Shown: piece by piece, positions 10,231 to 20,520 of the stretch
How the letters are laid out: every line of letters starts with the position of its first letter
Position numbering within the stretch: position 1 is the stretch's first letter
Source of the DNA: Caballeronia udeis
GTDB lineage: Bacteria > Pseudomonadota > Gammaproteobacteria > Burkholderiales > Burkholderiaceae
Reading direction: 5' to 3'
DNA: 64,000 nucleotides
Assembly (NCBI RefSeq): GCF_001544555.2
Contig: NZ_FCOK02000002.1
Location: 248,001 to 312,000, forward strand
Notes under the pieces: model-generated
Databases searched by the model: none
What the model saw: only the letters and a program-made list of their open reading frames with translations
Told to the model about the DNA's origin: nothing
Made by a program: the position numbers and the translations under genes

Positions 10231-11364
10231 ATGATTACAGATACAACTGACGGATTGCTAAGCCGTGTCTTACGCGATTTGTTGTCATCCGCGATAGTAC
10301 CGGCGCATCTCGAAGCGATGAGGGGCTGGCACGAAGATAGTTCTTTCGCATTATGGATCGTTGAAAATCTTAAGCCAGGAACTTACGTCCAACTCGGTTT
10401 GGGCGATGGCGATCTGTACATCTCCTTTTGTCAAGCAGTGCAAAGATGGACGCCCGCGAGTTCATGCTATGGCGTTGAAGGTGCGCCAGCGGACAACGTT
10501 GGAATGCGCAACGAAAGCGGTCATAGTGAATTTGCGCGTTACCACGATCAGTACTTTCGCAGTTTTTCCCGACTAGTTGATTCGACCTTTGATAAAGCGC
10601 TTGCGTCTTTTCCCGCCAAGAGCGTTGACCTGCTTCATCTCCATGGGCAGTACGAAGCCGAGCGCGTTCAGCGTGAACTTGAACCGTGGCTGTCCAAGCT
10701 AAGCGACCGGGCTGTCGTGCTGGTTCATACCACTCACGCCGTCGGACAACCAAACACGTGCTGGCAATGGGCGACCGGCTTGCGGGAGTCTCCGCTTGAG
10801 TCTTCCGGGCAACCGCTATCTTTCGATTGCGGACACGGGCTCACCATGTTGAGCATCGGTCGTGACGTGCCGGATGAGGTCCGACAATTGACACGGCTCA
10901 ATGGTGAGGATGCTGAGTTGCTGCGGCGTGCATTCGAGGCGTCCGGACTGCTCATACGGTCGCAACTTTCCAGGGCGAGCCTTCAAAGCGAAGCAAAAGA
11001 ATCCGAAGGGGCGCTTGTACCCGAAGCAGGACAACTCGAATCGCTGCGCGAGCAACTTTGGAAGGCTGAGATTGAGCGGCGCAGGTTAGAGGTGGAGTCC
11101 TGCAGGTACGAAGTCCACCTGGCAGAGCGCGTGGCGATATCAAGACACACGAGCGCCGAAAAGGACCGGCTGATTACCGGGTTGCAAAATGAAAACCAGG
11201 CCATCGCTAACGAGCTCGCCGAACTGCGTCGCGAGCTCGCTGAATTGCGTCTCGAGCACGCAGACCTTCGACAGGCGCATGATCTGGTGCTGGGTTCCCG
11301 GTCAATGGCGATCACGAAGCCGATGCGTGTTTTGATCGATATTGCCCGTCGCGTGCGGCGTTAA
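10231..11364 (+). CDS. SAM-methyltransferase-like domain with C-terminal coiled coil
   Basis: A 377-aa protein. Residues 1-220 resemble class I (Methyltransf_24-like) methyltransferases linked to glycan genes: TYVQLGLGDGDLYISFCQAV occupies the SAM-binding loop position, then SVDLLHLHGQYEAERVQRELEPW and AVVLVHTTH. The usual acidic end of the SAM site (LHIDG in relatives) reads LHLHG here, and ELG reads QLG, so activity may be altered or lost. Residues ~240-350 form a coiled coil with repeated Glu-Leu/Arg-Arg pairs. The protein ends with SRSMAITKPMR, the motif that also follows the coils at 2627 and 13360. I start at ATG 10231; an in-frame GTG lies 12 bases upstream. The next gene begins 13 bp downstream. 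Confidence 0.68.
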   Translation: MITDTTDGLLSRVLRDLLSSAIVPAHLEAMRGWHEDSSFALWIVENLKPGTYVQLGLGDGDLYISFCQAVQRWTPASSCYGVEGAPADNVGMRNESGHSEFARYHDQYFRSFSRLVDSTFDKALASFPAKSVDLLHLHGQYEAERVQRELEPWLSKLSDRAVVLVHTTHAVGQPNTCWQWATGLRESPLESSGQPLSFDCGHGLTMLSIGRDVPDEVRQLTRLNGEDAELLRRAFEASGLLIRSQLSRASLQSEAKESEGALVPEAGQLESLREQLWKAEIERRRLEVESCRYEVHLAERVAISRHTSAEKDRLITGLQNENQAIANELAELRRELAELRLEHADLRQAHDLVLGSRSMAITKPMRVLIDIARRVRR

Positions 11365-11377
11365 TCAAACATTCATT

Positions 11378-13243
11378 ATGCAAACAATGTCGAGCCCATC
11401 TTTAGTTGACCAGTGGTATGACCCGGCACATCCCGAGATATCCATAGTCATCCTGAACTGGAACAAAGCGCAGCTGACGATCGAATGTCTTGCCAGCATT
11501 TTCGAGCACACCCGTGGAAGCCGCTACGAGGTCATTGTTGTCGACAACGGTAGCCGGGCCGACGAGTATTCGATGTTGTCAGGGTACGTGGGGCCTCATC
11601 GCCTGCTGCGGTTAGGGGAAAACCGTTTCTTCGGTGAAGGCAATAACCTGGGCGCCGAGTTGGCCAAAGGCGAGTTCGTGATGTTCATGAACAATGACGT
11701 TACCGTCACGCCGAACTGGCTTTCGCCGCTCATCGACGTATTCGCCTTGCACCCCGAATGCGGAGTGGCGGGACCAAAATTTGTGTATCCCAGCGGTCTT
11801 CTACAGGAAGCCGGTGCGCTGCTGGATGAGGAGGGTGACTCGGTCCAGATCGGGAAATTTCAGGATCCCGCCTGTGCACGCTTCAATCGCATGCGGGTGG
11901 TCGACTACGTTTCGGCTGCGTGCGTTGTCATGAGAAAACGAGATTTTGACGATGCGCTTGGCTTTGATTTTATGTACGAACCGGCCTACTACGAGGATGC
12001 GGATCTGTGCCTGAAAATAGGTGAATCAGGGCTGAAGACTTTCTATGTGCCCGGTTCTCATATCGTTCATCATGAAAATGCCACGACGGCGGACCCATCC
12101 AACGGATTGAATCTAAACAACCTGGTTCAGATAAACCGGAGCAAGTTCGCGGACCGATGGACTCGTTTCTTGAAGACAGGACGGCATCGTGAGGGGGCTA
12201 GTTCGCTGGCTCGAATAGTTACCCATTCGTCGGGTGAAGATCGTCCCGGTGCTGCGATCTATACCCCACATCCGATCAATGCGGGAGAGTCGACGCGATA
12301 TCTCCTTTCGACAGTCGATGCGTTGCTTGAGCTGGGGTATCGCGTGTCGCTCGTTACCCCGCAGAGGGTGTCTTATCTGCGGCTCAACCAGATCGCGCAT
12401 GCGTTGGGCCTGCAAGCGCCGCTTATGCTCGATCTCCTGATCGTGGACCAGTTGAGCGCGCCGCTGGACTTGGCAATAGAGTTTGGGAGCGAGGGTGCGA
12501 GATCCATCAAGGTGCTGGTGAAGAGAAGCTTCTATCTGGCCGACCGCCGCAGCAAGTGCCCTCCAGGATATCAAGGCATTGTCGTGAATTCCGGCGCTGA
12601 TGCTGAACTCATGCGAAGCGATCCGCAATTTACCGGCGTCGATATACACGTCATCAGACCGGCAATTTGGCCCCTTTCTTTCCGCGAAAAAATATCGAAG
12701 ACAAGCATTGTTTCCGAAGGGATGTTCGCCGCCGGCACCGAGTCCACTCGTCAGGATTTGATGATCACGGCGTTACGCCGCCTGGTGGAGGCGGGGCATC
12801 GGGCAGAGTTGCATTTCATCGGGTCGCTGCTCCCGGAATCCAGGCATCGGGAATATTTTCTTGAATGCAAGCGGATGGCAGAGGGACTACCAGTCCACTT
12901 CCATCTGGATATTCCGCGTGAGAAGCGCGACCGGATGTTTGAAGGCGCCTCGCTCTATTGGCATGACGGTGGCTATGAACACATCGGGTTGAGCGTGATA
13001 GAGGCCATGTCCACCGGCGCCATTCCAATCGTCGCGCAAGGATGTCAGGGAGCGCTCAATGTCCGGGATGGACTCAATGGATTTCGCTTCGATTCGGAAG
13101 ACGAACTTGTCCGGATATCACAACGGATTTTCAATGAAACGGATGAAGTCACGAACGCGATGAGAGCGGCCGCGAGGATCGATTCTGAAGGGTTTTCGCG
13201 GGCTCTATGTGTAAGGGACTGGCGTTCGCTGCTCCAACCGTAA
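11378..13243 (+). CDS. Bifunctional GT2-GT4 glycosyltransferase
   Basis: A 621-aa fusion. Residues ~20-270 form a GT2 (GT-A) domain of the rhamnosyltransferase/WcaE type: ISIVILNWNKAQLTIECLASI, VIVVDNGS, the nucleotide-binding NNDVTVTPNW and the catalytic-region block YYEDADLCLKIGESGLKTFYVP. Residues ~300-621 form a GT4-like GT-B domain beginning GAAIYTPHPINAGESTRYLL and containing EHIGLSVIEAMSTGAIPIV. The usual GT4 EGFGLPxxEA motif is modified to EHIGLSVIEA, and the central part is diverged, so the second activity is less certain. It starts 13 bp after the preceding methyltransferase-like gene. Alternating addition of two sugars, or chain modification, is the likely role. Confidence 0.83.
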   Translation: MQTMSSPSLVDQWYDPAHPEISIVILNWNKAQLTIECLASIFEHTRGSRYEVIVVDNGSRADEYSMLSGYVGPHRLLRLGENRFFGEGNNLGAELAKGEFVMFMNNDVTVTPNWLSPLIDVFALHPECGVAGPKFVYPSGLLQEAGALLDEEGDSVQIGKFQDPACARFNRMRVVDYVSAACVVMRKRDFDDALGFDFMYEPAYYEDADLCLKIGESGLKTFYVPGSHIVHHENATTADPSNGLNLNNLVQINRSKFADRWTRFLKTGRHREGASSLARIVTHSSGEDRPGAAIYTPHPINAGESTRYLLSTVDALLELGYRVSLVTPQRVSYLRLNQIAHALGLQAPLMLDLLIVDQLSAPLDLAIEFGSEGARSIKVLVKRSFYLADRRSKCPPGYQGIVVNSGADAELMRSDPQFTGVDIHVIRPAIWPLSFREKISKTSIVSEGMFAAGTESTRQDLMITALRRLVEAGHRAELHFIGSLLPESRHREYFLECKRMAEGLPVHFHLDIPREKRDRMFEGASLYWHDGGYEHIGLSVIEAMSTGAIPIVAQGCQGALNVRDGLNGFRFDSEDELVRISQRIFNETDEVTNAMRAAARIDSEGFSRALCVRDWRSLLQP

Positions 13244-13266
13244 AAGGGTGGCCAGGGCCGCCAGGT

Positions 13267-13295
13267 TTGGCTGCGCGCGACGTATGCAATACAAT
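13267..13295 (+). promoter_or_regulatory. Candidate sigma70 promoter for the 13360 gene
   Basis: TTGGCT (13267-13272) and TACAAT (13290-13295) are separated by exactly 17 bases, and the -10 lies 64 bases before the ATG at 13360. This is the best-formed promoter-like pair that I found in the O-antigen region. Confidence 0.45.
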
Positions 13296-13359
13296 GGACC
13301 CGGTAATATGTGGTGACAGTTTGCCGCTGTCCGCGTAGATCAAATTGAAGGAAACAAAG

Positions 13360-16300
13360 ATGGAATTTACTGGCGAACGATACGTGCCCACCGAGCAGGG
13401 CAGGATTCGTTTGGAGCATTATCATCGTTACGCGATGGTTTTAGATATCGTGTCCGGGAAAGATGTACTGGACGTTGCTTCCGGAGAGGGTTACGGTTCC
13501 GCGCTGATGGCGGGGGGCGCCCGGTCGGTACGCGGCGTCGACATTTCCGCGGAGGCCGTCCAGCACGCAACGAATACATACGCACACCGGAACAACCTTG
13601 AGTATCTTCAAGGCAGTGCGACGGCACTCAGTTTTGCCGATGCGTCTTTCGACGTGGTCGTCTCGTTCGAAACGATAGAGCACCTGAGTGAACAAGCGGA
13701 GATGCTTGCGGAGATCCGGCGAGTGCTGCGCGATGACGGCGTACTGGTGATATCGTCGCCTAATCGACCCGTGTACTCTGAAGAAAGCGGCGAGCATAAC
13801 GAGTTCCACGTCAAGGAACTTGATTTCTACGAGTTCAACGCGCTTTTAAAGGTCCAGTTTCCGGTGACCCAGTACTACGGCCAGCGGATAATGATGGGCT
13901 CGGTCATCCAGCCTTTGCAAGGCGGTCAACAGGCTTATCAAGCCTGGCATGATGACGGTTCGTCGATGAAGCCCCAAACCGGCAATCTGATTTCCCCTGT
14001 TTATTATGTCGCCTTATGCGGTGTAAGCAAATCAGCCAATCTGCCGGAGCTGACTCCATCGGTCGCCTATCCGGACAAGCTCGATTTGGTAAAGCATTAT
14101 GTCGGGTTTGCGAAGTGGGCACAGTCGCTTAATGTTGTCGTAGGGGACCGCGAATATCAGATTAAAACATTGAACGAAGTTGCGGCCGAGCGCGAACAGC
14201 ATATAGAAAGCTTGACTGGTGTCCTGGCCGAACGAGATGAGCTAATCAATGAGTTAAACGCTTCACTGACAGAGCGAGCTCAGCAGATCGTCAGTCTGAG
14301 CGAGTCAATAGACGAGAAAGATAAACACATACTTGGTTTGAATCAAGAGGTAAGCCAGCGAACGCGTCAAGTCGCGAGTTTAAGGAAGTTTCTGGCGAAC
14401 CGCGACGAGCAGCTCGCAAGCGTCAAGCGAGACATCGATTTGCGCGAGAGCCAGGTCGCACATTTGCAGAATGAAAAAGCCCAGCTCGAGACAAGCCTTC
14501 ACGTAGCAAACTCCAGTCGGGATGCACTCATAAGAAGTAGCTCATGGAAAATGACTTGGCCGATGCGCGAAGTTAAGCGATGGGTTCAGGTTCCTGGCCA
14601 ACAAACAAAGCGTTATATCAACATCGGCCGAAAAATTACTGGCCGAACGACTCGCGTTGCGCAACGGAATGCGGGTTTGCCAATAGCACAAAACGAAGTA
14701 CTGGGTGCGCGCGAAGAGGTTTTAGCGGCAACCACTGGTTCAACGGTGTTCAGCATCGCGGATTTGATGCGGGAGGCAAGCTTCGTCAACCTGATTCCGG
14801 TGTCTGGTAATCCGCTCGTCTCGGTGATCATTCCCATTTACGGGAAAATCGATTACACGTTGCAATGCCTCGTTTCCATAGGGCGGTTTCCGCCAACCGC
14901 GCCTTTCGAAATAATCGTGGTCGATGACTGCTCGCCGGATAACTCCGTCGAGATTCTCGAGACGATTAAAAGCGTCCGCGTGGTTCGCAACGCAAAGAAT
15001 CAGGGCTTCGTGCGCTCGTGCAATATCGGTGCCAAAGCAGCAAGAGGGGAATATATCCATTTCCTGAACAACGACACGGAAGTGAGCGAAGGCTGGCTCG
15101 ATTCAATGCTCGATGTTTTCAAGGAAAAAAGCGACTGCGGTATGGTTGGTTCGAAGCTGATTTATCCGGACGGCCAGTTACAGGAAGCGGGTGGCATCGT
15201 ATGGCAGGATGCGTCGGCATGGAATTTCGGCCGTCTGGACGATCCGAACAAAAGCATTTACAACTATTTGAAGCCCGTTGATTATTGTTCCGGCGCTTCC
15301 TTGCTGATACGTGCCGATCTGTTCGAGCGCCTTGGCAGCTTTGACGAACGGTATGTTCCCGCGTACTACGAGGACGTTGATCTCGCATTCAAGGTGAGGG
15401 AGAGCGGTAAGGTTTTATATTATCAACCGCGCTCTGTTATCACCCATTTCGAAGGCATTTCAAACGGTACCGATACCGGGGCGGGAATCAAGACTTATCA
15501 AGTGACGAACCACGGCAAATTTTTCGACCGTTGGCGTACCGTGCTCGAGCGCGACCACTTCCCCAACGCCGAGCACGTTTTCAAGGCGCGCGATAGAAGC
15601 CGAGCGGCAAAAACGATTTTGGTGGTGGACCATTATATTCCGCAGCCCGACCGGGACGCGGGGTCTCGCTGCATGATCTGCTACATGAATCAGTTCCTTG
15701 CAATGGGATATCACGTCGTCTTCTGGCCGCAAAACCTGGCGCACGACAAAGACTATGCGCTTCCACTTCAACAGCTTGGAATTGAAGTCATCTACGGCGG
15801 TGAGTATGTGCGCGGCTTCGACAACTGGATTCAAGCGAACGGTCAGTACATCGACGTCGCGTTCCTGAGCCGGCCTTATGTCAGTGCGGAGTTTATTCCG
15901 GGCCTGAGTGCTTACTCACACGCCAAGCTTCTTTACTTTGGTGTCGATCTCCACTTCGCGCGCGCGAATAAAGAGTTCGAAGTGACCGGAGATCGGCGTT
16001 TGCTTGCCGAAGCTGACTATATTCGTGAGGAAGAGGTGAAGATCTGGAAGAGCGTCGACGTCGTCTATTACCCGTCTTATACGGAGACGGCGACGGTGCT
16101 CTCGATGTTCCCCACCGTACGCGCGCGGACGCTGCCTGCGTACTACTACGGTACGTTGGCCGATACCCCTCCTTTGCCGAGTACACGTAAAGACCTGCTC
16201 TTTGTTGCCGGCTTTGGACATCCGCCTAATATTGATGCTGCGGTTTGGTTAGTTTCGGAGATCTTGCCGCTGATTCGCCGTCGCTTCCCCGACATCCGTT

Positions 16301-16701
16301 TAACGTTGGTCGGCTCCAATCCCACGACCAAGGTGCTTGAACTTGCTTCGGATATGATCGATGTAACGGGTTACGTGACGGATTCGCAACTGAAGCGTTA
16401 CTACGACGAAACTCGCGTTGCTGTCGTGCCGTTGCGTTTCGGTGCCGGAGTGAAGAACAAAGTGGTCGAGGCAATGCATAACGGCGCGGCGCTTGTGACG
16501 ACTTCAATTGGTGCGCAAGGCTTGCCAGCTCTCGAAGCTTCAATTCCAGTTCACGATGACGCTCAAAGTTTCGCCGCTGAAGTTTGTCACTTGCTTGAGG
16601 ATGATGTGTATGCAATGCGGGTCTCGCAGGCAGGTCGTGCGTATGTTAGCGAGCATTATTCCTTTGAGACGATGCGTAAAGTTTTGATCGCTGACTTGTG
16701 A
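13360..16701 (+). CDS. Methyltransferase / coiled-coil / GT2 / GT4 multidomain protein
   Basis: A 1113-aa protein with four parts. Residues ~1-240 are a class I methyltransferase (FTGERYVP start, [18 protein letters not shown] loop, [13 protein letters not shown]). Residues ~255-390 are a coiled coil built from loose 14-residue repeats of the form LxERDxxIxxLxxxL. The motif [11 protein letters not shown] follows at about 393-403. Residues ~485-730 are a GT2 domain ([47 protein letters not shown]). Residues ~750-1113 are a GT4-type GT-B domain ([20 protein letters not shown]). I chose ATG 13360, which has GAAGGA 10 bases upstream, over the TTG at 13345. Methyltransferase plus coil is the logic of the WbdD-type terminator and ruler, here fused to two transferases. 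Domain calls are firm; a chain-length role is inference. Confidence 0.88.
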   Translation: MEFTGERYVPTEQGRIRLEHYHRYAMVLDIVSGKDVLDVASGEGYGSALMAGGARSVRGVDISAEAVQHATNTYAHRNNLEYLQGSATALSFADASFDVVVSFETIEHLSEQAEMLAEIRRVLRDDGVLVISSPNRPVYSEESGEHNEFHVKELDFYEFNALLKVQFPVTQYYGQRIMMGSVIQPLQGGQQAYQAWHDDGSSMKPQTGNLISPVYYVALCGVSKSANLPELTPSVAYPDKLDLVKHYVGFAKWAQSLNVVVGDREYQIKTLNEVAAEREQHIESLTGVLAERDELINELNASLTERAQQIVSLSESIDEKDKHILGLNQEVSQRTRQVASLRKFLANRDEQLASVKRDIDLRESQVAHLQNEKAQLETSLHVANSSRDALIRSSSWKMTWPMREVKRWVQVPGQQTKRYINIGRKITGRTTRVAQRNAGLPIAQNEVLGAREEVLAATTGSTVFSIADLMREASFVNLIPVSGNPLVSVIIPIYGKIDYTLQCLVSIGRFPPTAPFEIIVVDDCSPDNSVEILETIKSVRVVRNAKNQGFVRSCNIGAKAARGEYIHFLNNDTEVSEGWLDSMLDVFKEKSDCGMVGSKLIYPDGQLQEAGGIVWQDASAWNFGRLDDPNKSIYNYLKPVDYCSGASLLIRADLFERLGSFDERYVPAYYEDVDLAFKVRESGKVLYYQPRSVITHFEGISNGTDTGAGIKTYQVTNHGKFFDRWRTVLERDHFPNAEHVFKARDRSRAAKTILVVDHYIPQPDRDAGSRCMICYMNQFLAMGYHVVFWPQNLAHDKDYALPLQQLGIEVIYGGEYVRGFDNWIQANGQYIDVAFLSRPYVSAEFIPGLSAYSHAKLLYFGVDLHFARANKEFEVTGDRRLLAEADYIREEEVKIWKSVDVVYYPSYTETATVLSMFPTVRARTLPAYYYGTLADTPPLPSTRKDLLFVAGFGHPPNIDAAVWLVSEILPLIRRRFPDIRLTLVGSNPTTKVLELASDMIDVTGYVTDSQLKRYYDETRVAVVPLRFGAGVKNKVVEAMHNGAALVTTSIGAQGLPALEASIPVHDDAQSFAAEVCHLLEDDVYAMRVSQAGRAYVSEHYSFETMRKVLIADL

Positions 16702-16999
16702 GGCGCAGCAATGACCAATGACATGCGTAGGGCCCGCACGGCGATCAAAGCCTCTCGCATGTCATTAGCAGTTCCTTCAACCTTGAACGCGAGGGTCGTA
16801 TCCGGTCGCCCATAGTGGCAGCCGTGCGCGTCCTCGACGTTAAGGCAATCGGTACGCATTCAAGTAAAGCGGCATCGGATTGGACGACATCCCGTGGTGG
16901 GATGAATCCCCCATAAGATGTCCTCTGCCTGGATTGTTAGAGGGGCCATTGGGAGCCTGTGGTCGTCGGTGAGCCCTAGTCCTTAACTTCGAATCCACA
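16702..16999. other. Convergent intergenic region with 11-bp inverted repeat
   Basis: No gene is visible between the two converging transcription units. AATGACATGCG (16717-16727) is repeated in inverted orientation as CGCATGTCATT (16756-16766) with a 28-base loop. It could form a hairpin, but there is no T-tract, so a standard intrinsic terminator is not supported. Confidence 0.35.
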
Positions 17000-19333
17000 T
17001 CATTTTATATTCGACCTCATTTTTCGGATGAAGGCTACTATAAGTACTGTGAAAACGATAAAAATACCAATTGACATTAATATGAGTGAAATAACAAAGA
17101 CTCGAGGACGATAACGCAGTTCAACCAGATGTGCGCCTGAGGAAAAGGGTACGCCAATCTGATTTTCATTCACCTTGAGAACTTGCGTAGCCGTCGAGTC
17201 TATGGAGGCCCGCCACGCACTGTCAAAGAATTGGTTGATGACAAGCACCCCTGGTTGAGCACAATTAACCCAAAAACTTAAAACATTCGGTGTCTTGGTT
17301 CTAGCGGACGCGGAGCAATTTTTCGTTGCGGTTGAGGTCGAGGTGATACCTAATGTATCGCCTGACACGTTTGTGCCCAGATATAAGACTCCGCGACTCA
17401 AGTCTGGACCTGCAGTCTTGGACACAAAGTCATTCCAGTCGGTGTATGAGCCGTTGACGCGAGTGCCGATGAAGAAATCTGGGAAGCTACTCGTATCTTC
17501 GTAGATCGCATATCCGGCAACGTTCTCGCGAAAAGTGAAGCCTCGAGTCATTTCAGCGCTGCATTGAAGGCAAATTAAATACCGCGCTCCGAGTATCCGA
17601 AAGTAATTGCCGGGCTGTTGACCTTGGTAATACATCTCCTGGAACTGCACATAGGGCGCTGGATTGAAATAAAAATTCAAAACCTTTATTCCCCGGTACG
17701 AAGCAAGCATTCCTGCCTCTTGCGCGGGGATTTTTCCATCGAATATAACTTTGTATTCGTGATCCGGATCAAGAGCCGTAATCCGAGTTAAGGCCTGGTC
17801 GAGAGCAGATGCGCCGCTTGTGACGTATTGACTGGTAGATATAGCCGGCGGTACCCAAGATACCTCAACCGCGAGCGATGCAATTGCGATCACCGCCCAT
17901 AGGGTCGCTATTATTGGCTTCTTGCCCGTATATTTTTGCGATACCGCACGCGTTATGACAATAAGCGCGAACAATGCCAGAAGGGTAACGGCAGGCGACG
18001 TATGGCTCGAAAGTCGGTTACGCAAGAGGACCGCCGTCGTGAGGGCGATGGTACCAGCCGCGGCTGCCACCAGCATTTGAATGTTTAGACGGCTCCAACG
18101 CTTAATATCTGGGCCTCTCTTCCGAAGCTCGTCAATTCCGATTGCGGCCAAAATCGCAATACCAAATTGAAACAGCACGAGAAACCGAGTTGGTTCCCGA
18201 ATCTTGTTTAGCAGTGGAATATGGTAATTGAGAGCAAGCAGCCCGAGATTACTTCCCGCAGCAGATATCAGTGAATACAGAGAAATCACAACGAGCGACC
18301 GTACGACCCACGAGCGCGGCCGTGAAACCATTGCTATCAGGGCTAGTACGATCGGGAATACACCAACATATTGATTGCCAACAGCCCCAGCTTTAGTTTG
18401 AAAGAACGCGCCTCCCAAATCAGGCACACTTAGTTGGTAAACCTGGAAAGCCGCATACGGTATCCGCTCGTTTCCGATTATGGGCGGAAATGCGCCAATC
18501 CATCGAATTGTGTCCTTCAGGCCAAGCGCAACGGGAATAATCACGGGTGAGGATAATAGAAATGCTACTACAGCAATTCCCGACAAGGTGCCAAGCAATT
18601 TGAAGAATTCGAAGTTCCGATGACGAAATAAGGTATCGACAACGTAAAAGGCGATGAAAATTACCGACAAAAATATTGCGTGAATTAATGGTTGAGCAGG
18701 GGATGCCAAAACTAGCAAGACAATTCCAAGCAAAGTCATGCTTGAGTATTTCAGCGAGTTTGGACGTTGCAATACCCCAACAAGACCAGCCAAAAATAAA
18801 GGTAACCACGCATACGGTGCGGTGATGTTCACCCACACAGCATAGGCCAAGCTATTTGCGCTGAAGGCAACCAAACTGGCACCCGCAATAGATGCGAGAC
18901 GGGAAGCGGACAGCACTCTGAGGAATATATAGGTGTTGAGTTGGAAGATAAGCAGATGTCCGATCACGACCCAGTGCATCGAGAGCGCTGCTTCCAACGG
19001 ATGATTGTAAATCGAAAATATTGCCAGATAGAACGGATAAAACGGTGATAGCTGCGCAAAGTTATAAAGGGGAATGCCACCCAACAGCGTGTCCATTCGA
19101 AGGGGCCACTGACCGTGTGCGAACGTCGCTGACATTGAAGAAAGGACGGGTCCAAGGAAGAACTCGTTGTCCATGTACATGGTGAACGATCCGCCCGTCG
19201 TGAAAGCGTGCCTTAGAAAGAAGGCCCAGATCAGTACCAGGATAACGACTGCGACAGTTTCTTTGACGAGACTCACCGGCATCAATCGATGCGAGAGGAC
19301 CTCATCCGCTGTTTTAACGTTATTTGTATGCAT
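17000..19333 (-). CDS. YfhO-like polytopic membrane protein (GT-C type, candidate Gtr glycosyltransferase)
   Basis: A 777-aa inner-membrane protein with a dozen or more hydrophobic segments, a periplasmic loop opening with an acidic MDNEFFLGP block after TM1, and a soluble region before the final TM. The layout and the C-terminal sequence VINQFFDSAWRASIDSTATQVLKV match the YfhO family, whose Bacillus and Listeria members transfer sugars from undecaprenyl-phosphate carriers to extracellular polymers. It is the last gene of the leftward operon, 123 bp after gtrA. A lipid-linked-sugar transferase that decorates the O-antigen in the periplasm is therefore likely. Coding sequence is AT-rich compared with later clusters, consistent with acquisition. 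Substrate unknown. Confidence 0.82.
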   Translation of the reverse strand: MHTNNVKTADEVLSHRLMPVSLVKETVAVVILVLIWAFFLRHAFTTGGSFTMYMDNEFFLGPVLSSMSATFAHGQWPLRMDTLLGGIPLYNFAQLSPFYPFYLAIFSIYNHPLEAALSMHWVVIGHLLIFQLNTYIFLRVLSASRLASIAGASLVAFSANSLAYAVWVNITAPYAWLPLFLAGLVGVLQRPNSLKYSSMTLLGIVLLVLASPAQPLIHAIFLSVIFIAFYVVDTLFRHRNFEFFKLLGTLSGIAVVAFLLSSPVIIPVALGLKDTIRWIGAFPPIIGNERIPYAAFQVYQLSVPDLGGAFFQTKAGAVGNQYVGVFPIVLALIAMVSRPRSWVVRSLVVISLYSLISAAGSNLGLLALNYHIPLLNKIREPTRFLVLFQFGIAILAAIGIDELRKRGPDIKRWSRLNIQMLVAAAAGTIALTTAVLLRNRLSSHTSPAVTLLALFALIVITRAVSQKYTGKKPIIATLWAVIAIASLAVEVSWVPPAISTSQYVTSGASALDQALTRITALDPDHEYKVIFDGKIPAQEAGMLASYRGIKVLNFYFNPAPYVQFQEMYYQGQQPGNYFRILGARYLICLQCSAEMTRGFTFRENVAGYAIYEDTSSFPDFFIGTRVNGSYTDWNDFVSKTAGPDLSRGVLYLGTNVSGDTLGITSTSTATKNCSASARTKTPNVLSFWVNCAQPGVLVINQFFDSAWRASIDSTATQVLKVNENQIGVPFSSGAHLVELRYRPRVFVISLILMSIGIFIVFTVLIVAFIRKMRSNIK

Positions 19334-19456
19334 GAGTCGTTGCGATTCAGATCGCCGAAGGTGGTTCTCGATATCTTGGACACGGCGGCGTAAACCGCAT
19401 TCTGCTTGGTTCAGGGGCGTCGCTACGCAGAGCGGGCCGGCCCCTATTACTCAGGA

Positions 19457-19840
19457 TTAGGCGTCGGCTTCTCGCCGTGCCTTGAACACAAATGCCTTAC
19501 CAAGTAGATAAGACGTTAAAACGTAAATGATTCCCGCTCCAAACTGGCTCAAATACGGATTGAGCCCGACGGCCAGTAGTGCGCGTAGAGCTGCATAATT
19601 TGCACCGTACGCTAGCCCGAACACGACTAAGAATCGAGAAAACTCGGATCGCTTGCTGTTTTTGCTACGAAACGTGTATAGACGGTTAAGTAAATAAGAT
19701 GAAATAAGACCTATCGCATAACCGAGCGCATTGCTGAGCGCTGGCGAGAGCGAGAGAAAGTACATGAAGCTAAATATAAGCAGGTATCCCCACACGGTAT
19801 TGAGGATACCAACCAAAACGAAGCGGACGAACTGAGTCAC
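19457..19840 (-). CDS. GtrA-family flippase-like membrane protein
   Basis: A 127-aa protein with four predicted membrane segments and GtrA signatures: QFVRFVLVGILNTVWGYLL at the start, SYLLNRLYTFRS in the middle and a lysine/arginine tail. GtrA proteins are thought to flip polyprenyl-phosphate-linked sugars to the periplasm. The frame is open further upstream, but the true start is the GTG at 19838-19840, because the family begins there and the G of this GTG is shared with the TAG stop of the upstream methyltransferase (a 1-base TAGTG overlap, suggesting translational coupling). It partners with the GT2 at 20517 and the YfhO-like protein at 17000. Confidence 0.88.
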   Translation of the reverse strand: MTQFVRFVLVGILNTVWGYLLIFSFMYFLSLSPALSNALGYAIGLISSYLLNRLYTFRSKNSKRSEFSRFLVVFGLAYGANYAALRALLAVGLNPYLSQFGAGIIYVLTSYLLGKAFVFKARREADA

Positions 19841-20520
19841 TAGCGCGTCGCCTTTACCCAGTATTGACCACCCAACGGGAGCCAGCCAAGAAAGGGTTCC
19901 AGGCCTAATAACGCCTTCAGGCGCGGTGGAAAAAACAGGGCGAAAGCCTGGCGTTCGACGCGAAGTCCGCCCTGACGTAATACATTGGATAAATTGCGAG
20001 GAGTCAGGAGAACGGCGTCCTCGTCGTAGGGACAATTGTCGACGATACGTCGCGTAACCGGATTAAACGGATTGTGTTCAAACACGAACAGCGATCCTCC
20101 GGGCGTGAGCCTGGAGAACAATGTGGTCGCCACATCGGCTCTTTGTGCGGGGGGAATATGATGAAATACGCCGGCCACGAATATCAGATCAAACTGCTGG
20201 TTATCGGGCTGCTCGTCAACACCCTCACACCAGAACCTTACCCCTTCATTTTCGGATCGAGCCATCTCCAGGCTCTTTGCCGAGATGTCTGATCCCATAA
20301 TTTCTGCATCTGGGAAAGCGTCGCGCAGGTATCGGATATTACGGCCAATCCCACACCCGAACTCAAGGATACGAGCCGGTGGGGATTTCACTTCGTCGCG
20401 AACGATAGCTACCTTGTAGTGGGAAAAATACTCCTCGCCAGACGCGAAGAAACGGGTCTGCTGTGTCAGGAGCGAATTATATGTCTCGGTGTACTCATCG
20501 AAGTTGACTGGTTTTTTCAT
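19840..20520 (-). CDS. Class I SAM-dependent methyltransferase
   Basis: A 226-aa cytosolic methyltransferase of the UbiG/UbiE-like fold: ILEFGCGIGRNIRYL is motif I, GSDIS follows at the end of strand 2, and FDLIFVAGVFHHI is motif IV. The substrate cannot be read from sequence. It sits between the polyprenyl-phosphate glycosyltransferase (ATGA overlap at 20517-20520) and gtrA (TAGTG overlap). Methylation of the lipid-linked sugar or of a precursor is a reasonable guess. Similar methyltransferases are sometimes found inside Gtr-type operons. Confidence 0.82.
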   Translation of the reverse strand: MKKPVNFDEYTETYNSLLTQQTRFFASGEEYFSHYKVAIVRDEVKSPPARILEFGCGIGRNIRYLRDAFPDAEIMGSDISAKSLEMARSENEGVRFWCEGVDEQPDNQQFDLIFVAGVFHHIPPAQRADVATTLFSRLTPGGSLFVFEHNPFNPVTRRIVDNCPYDEDAVLLTPRNLSNVLRQGGLRVERQAFALFFPPRLKALLGLEPFLGWLPLGGQYWVKATR

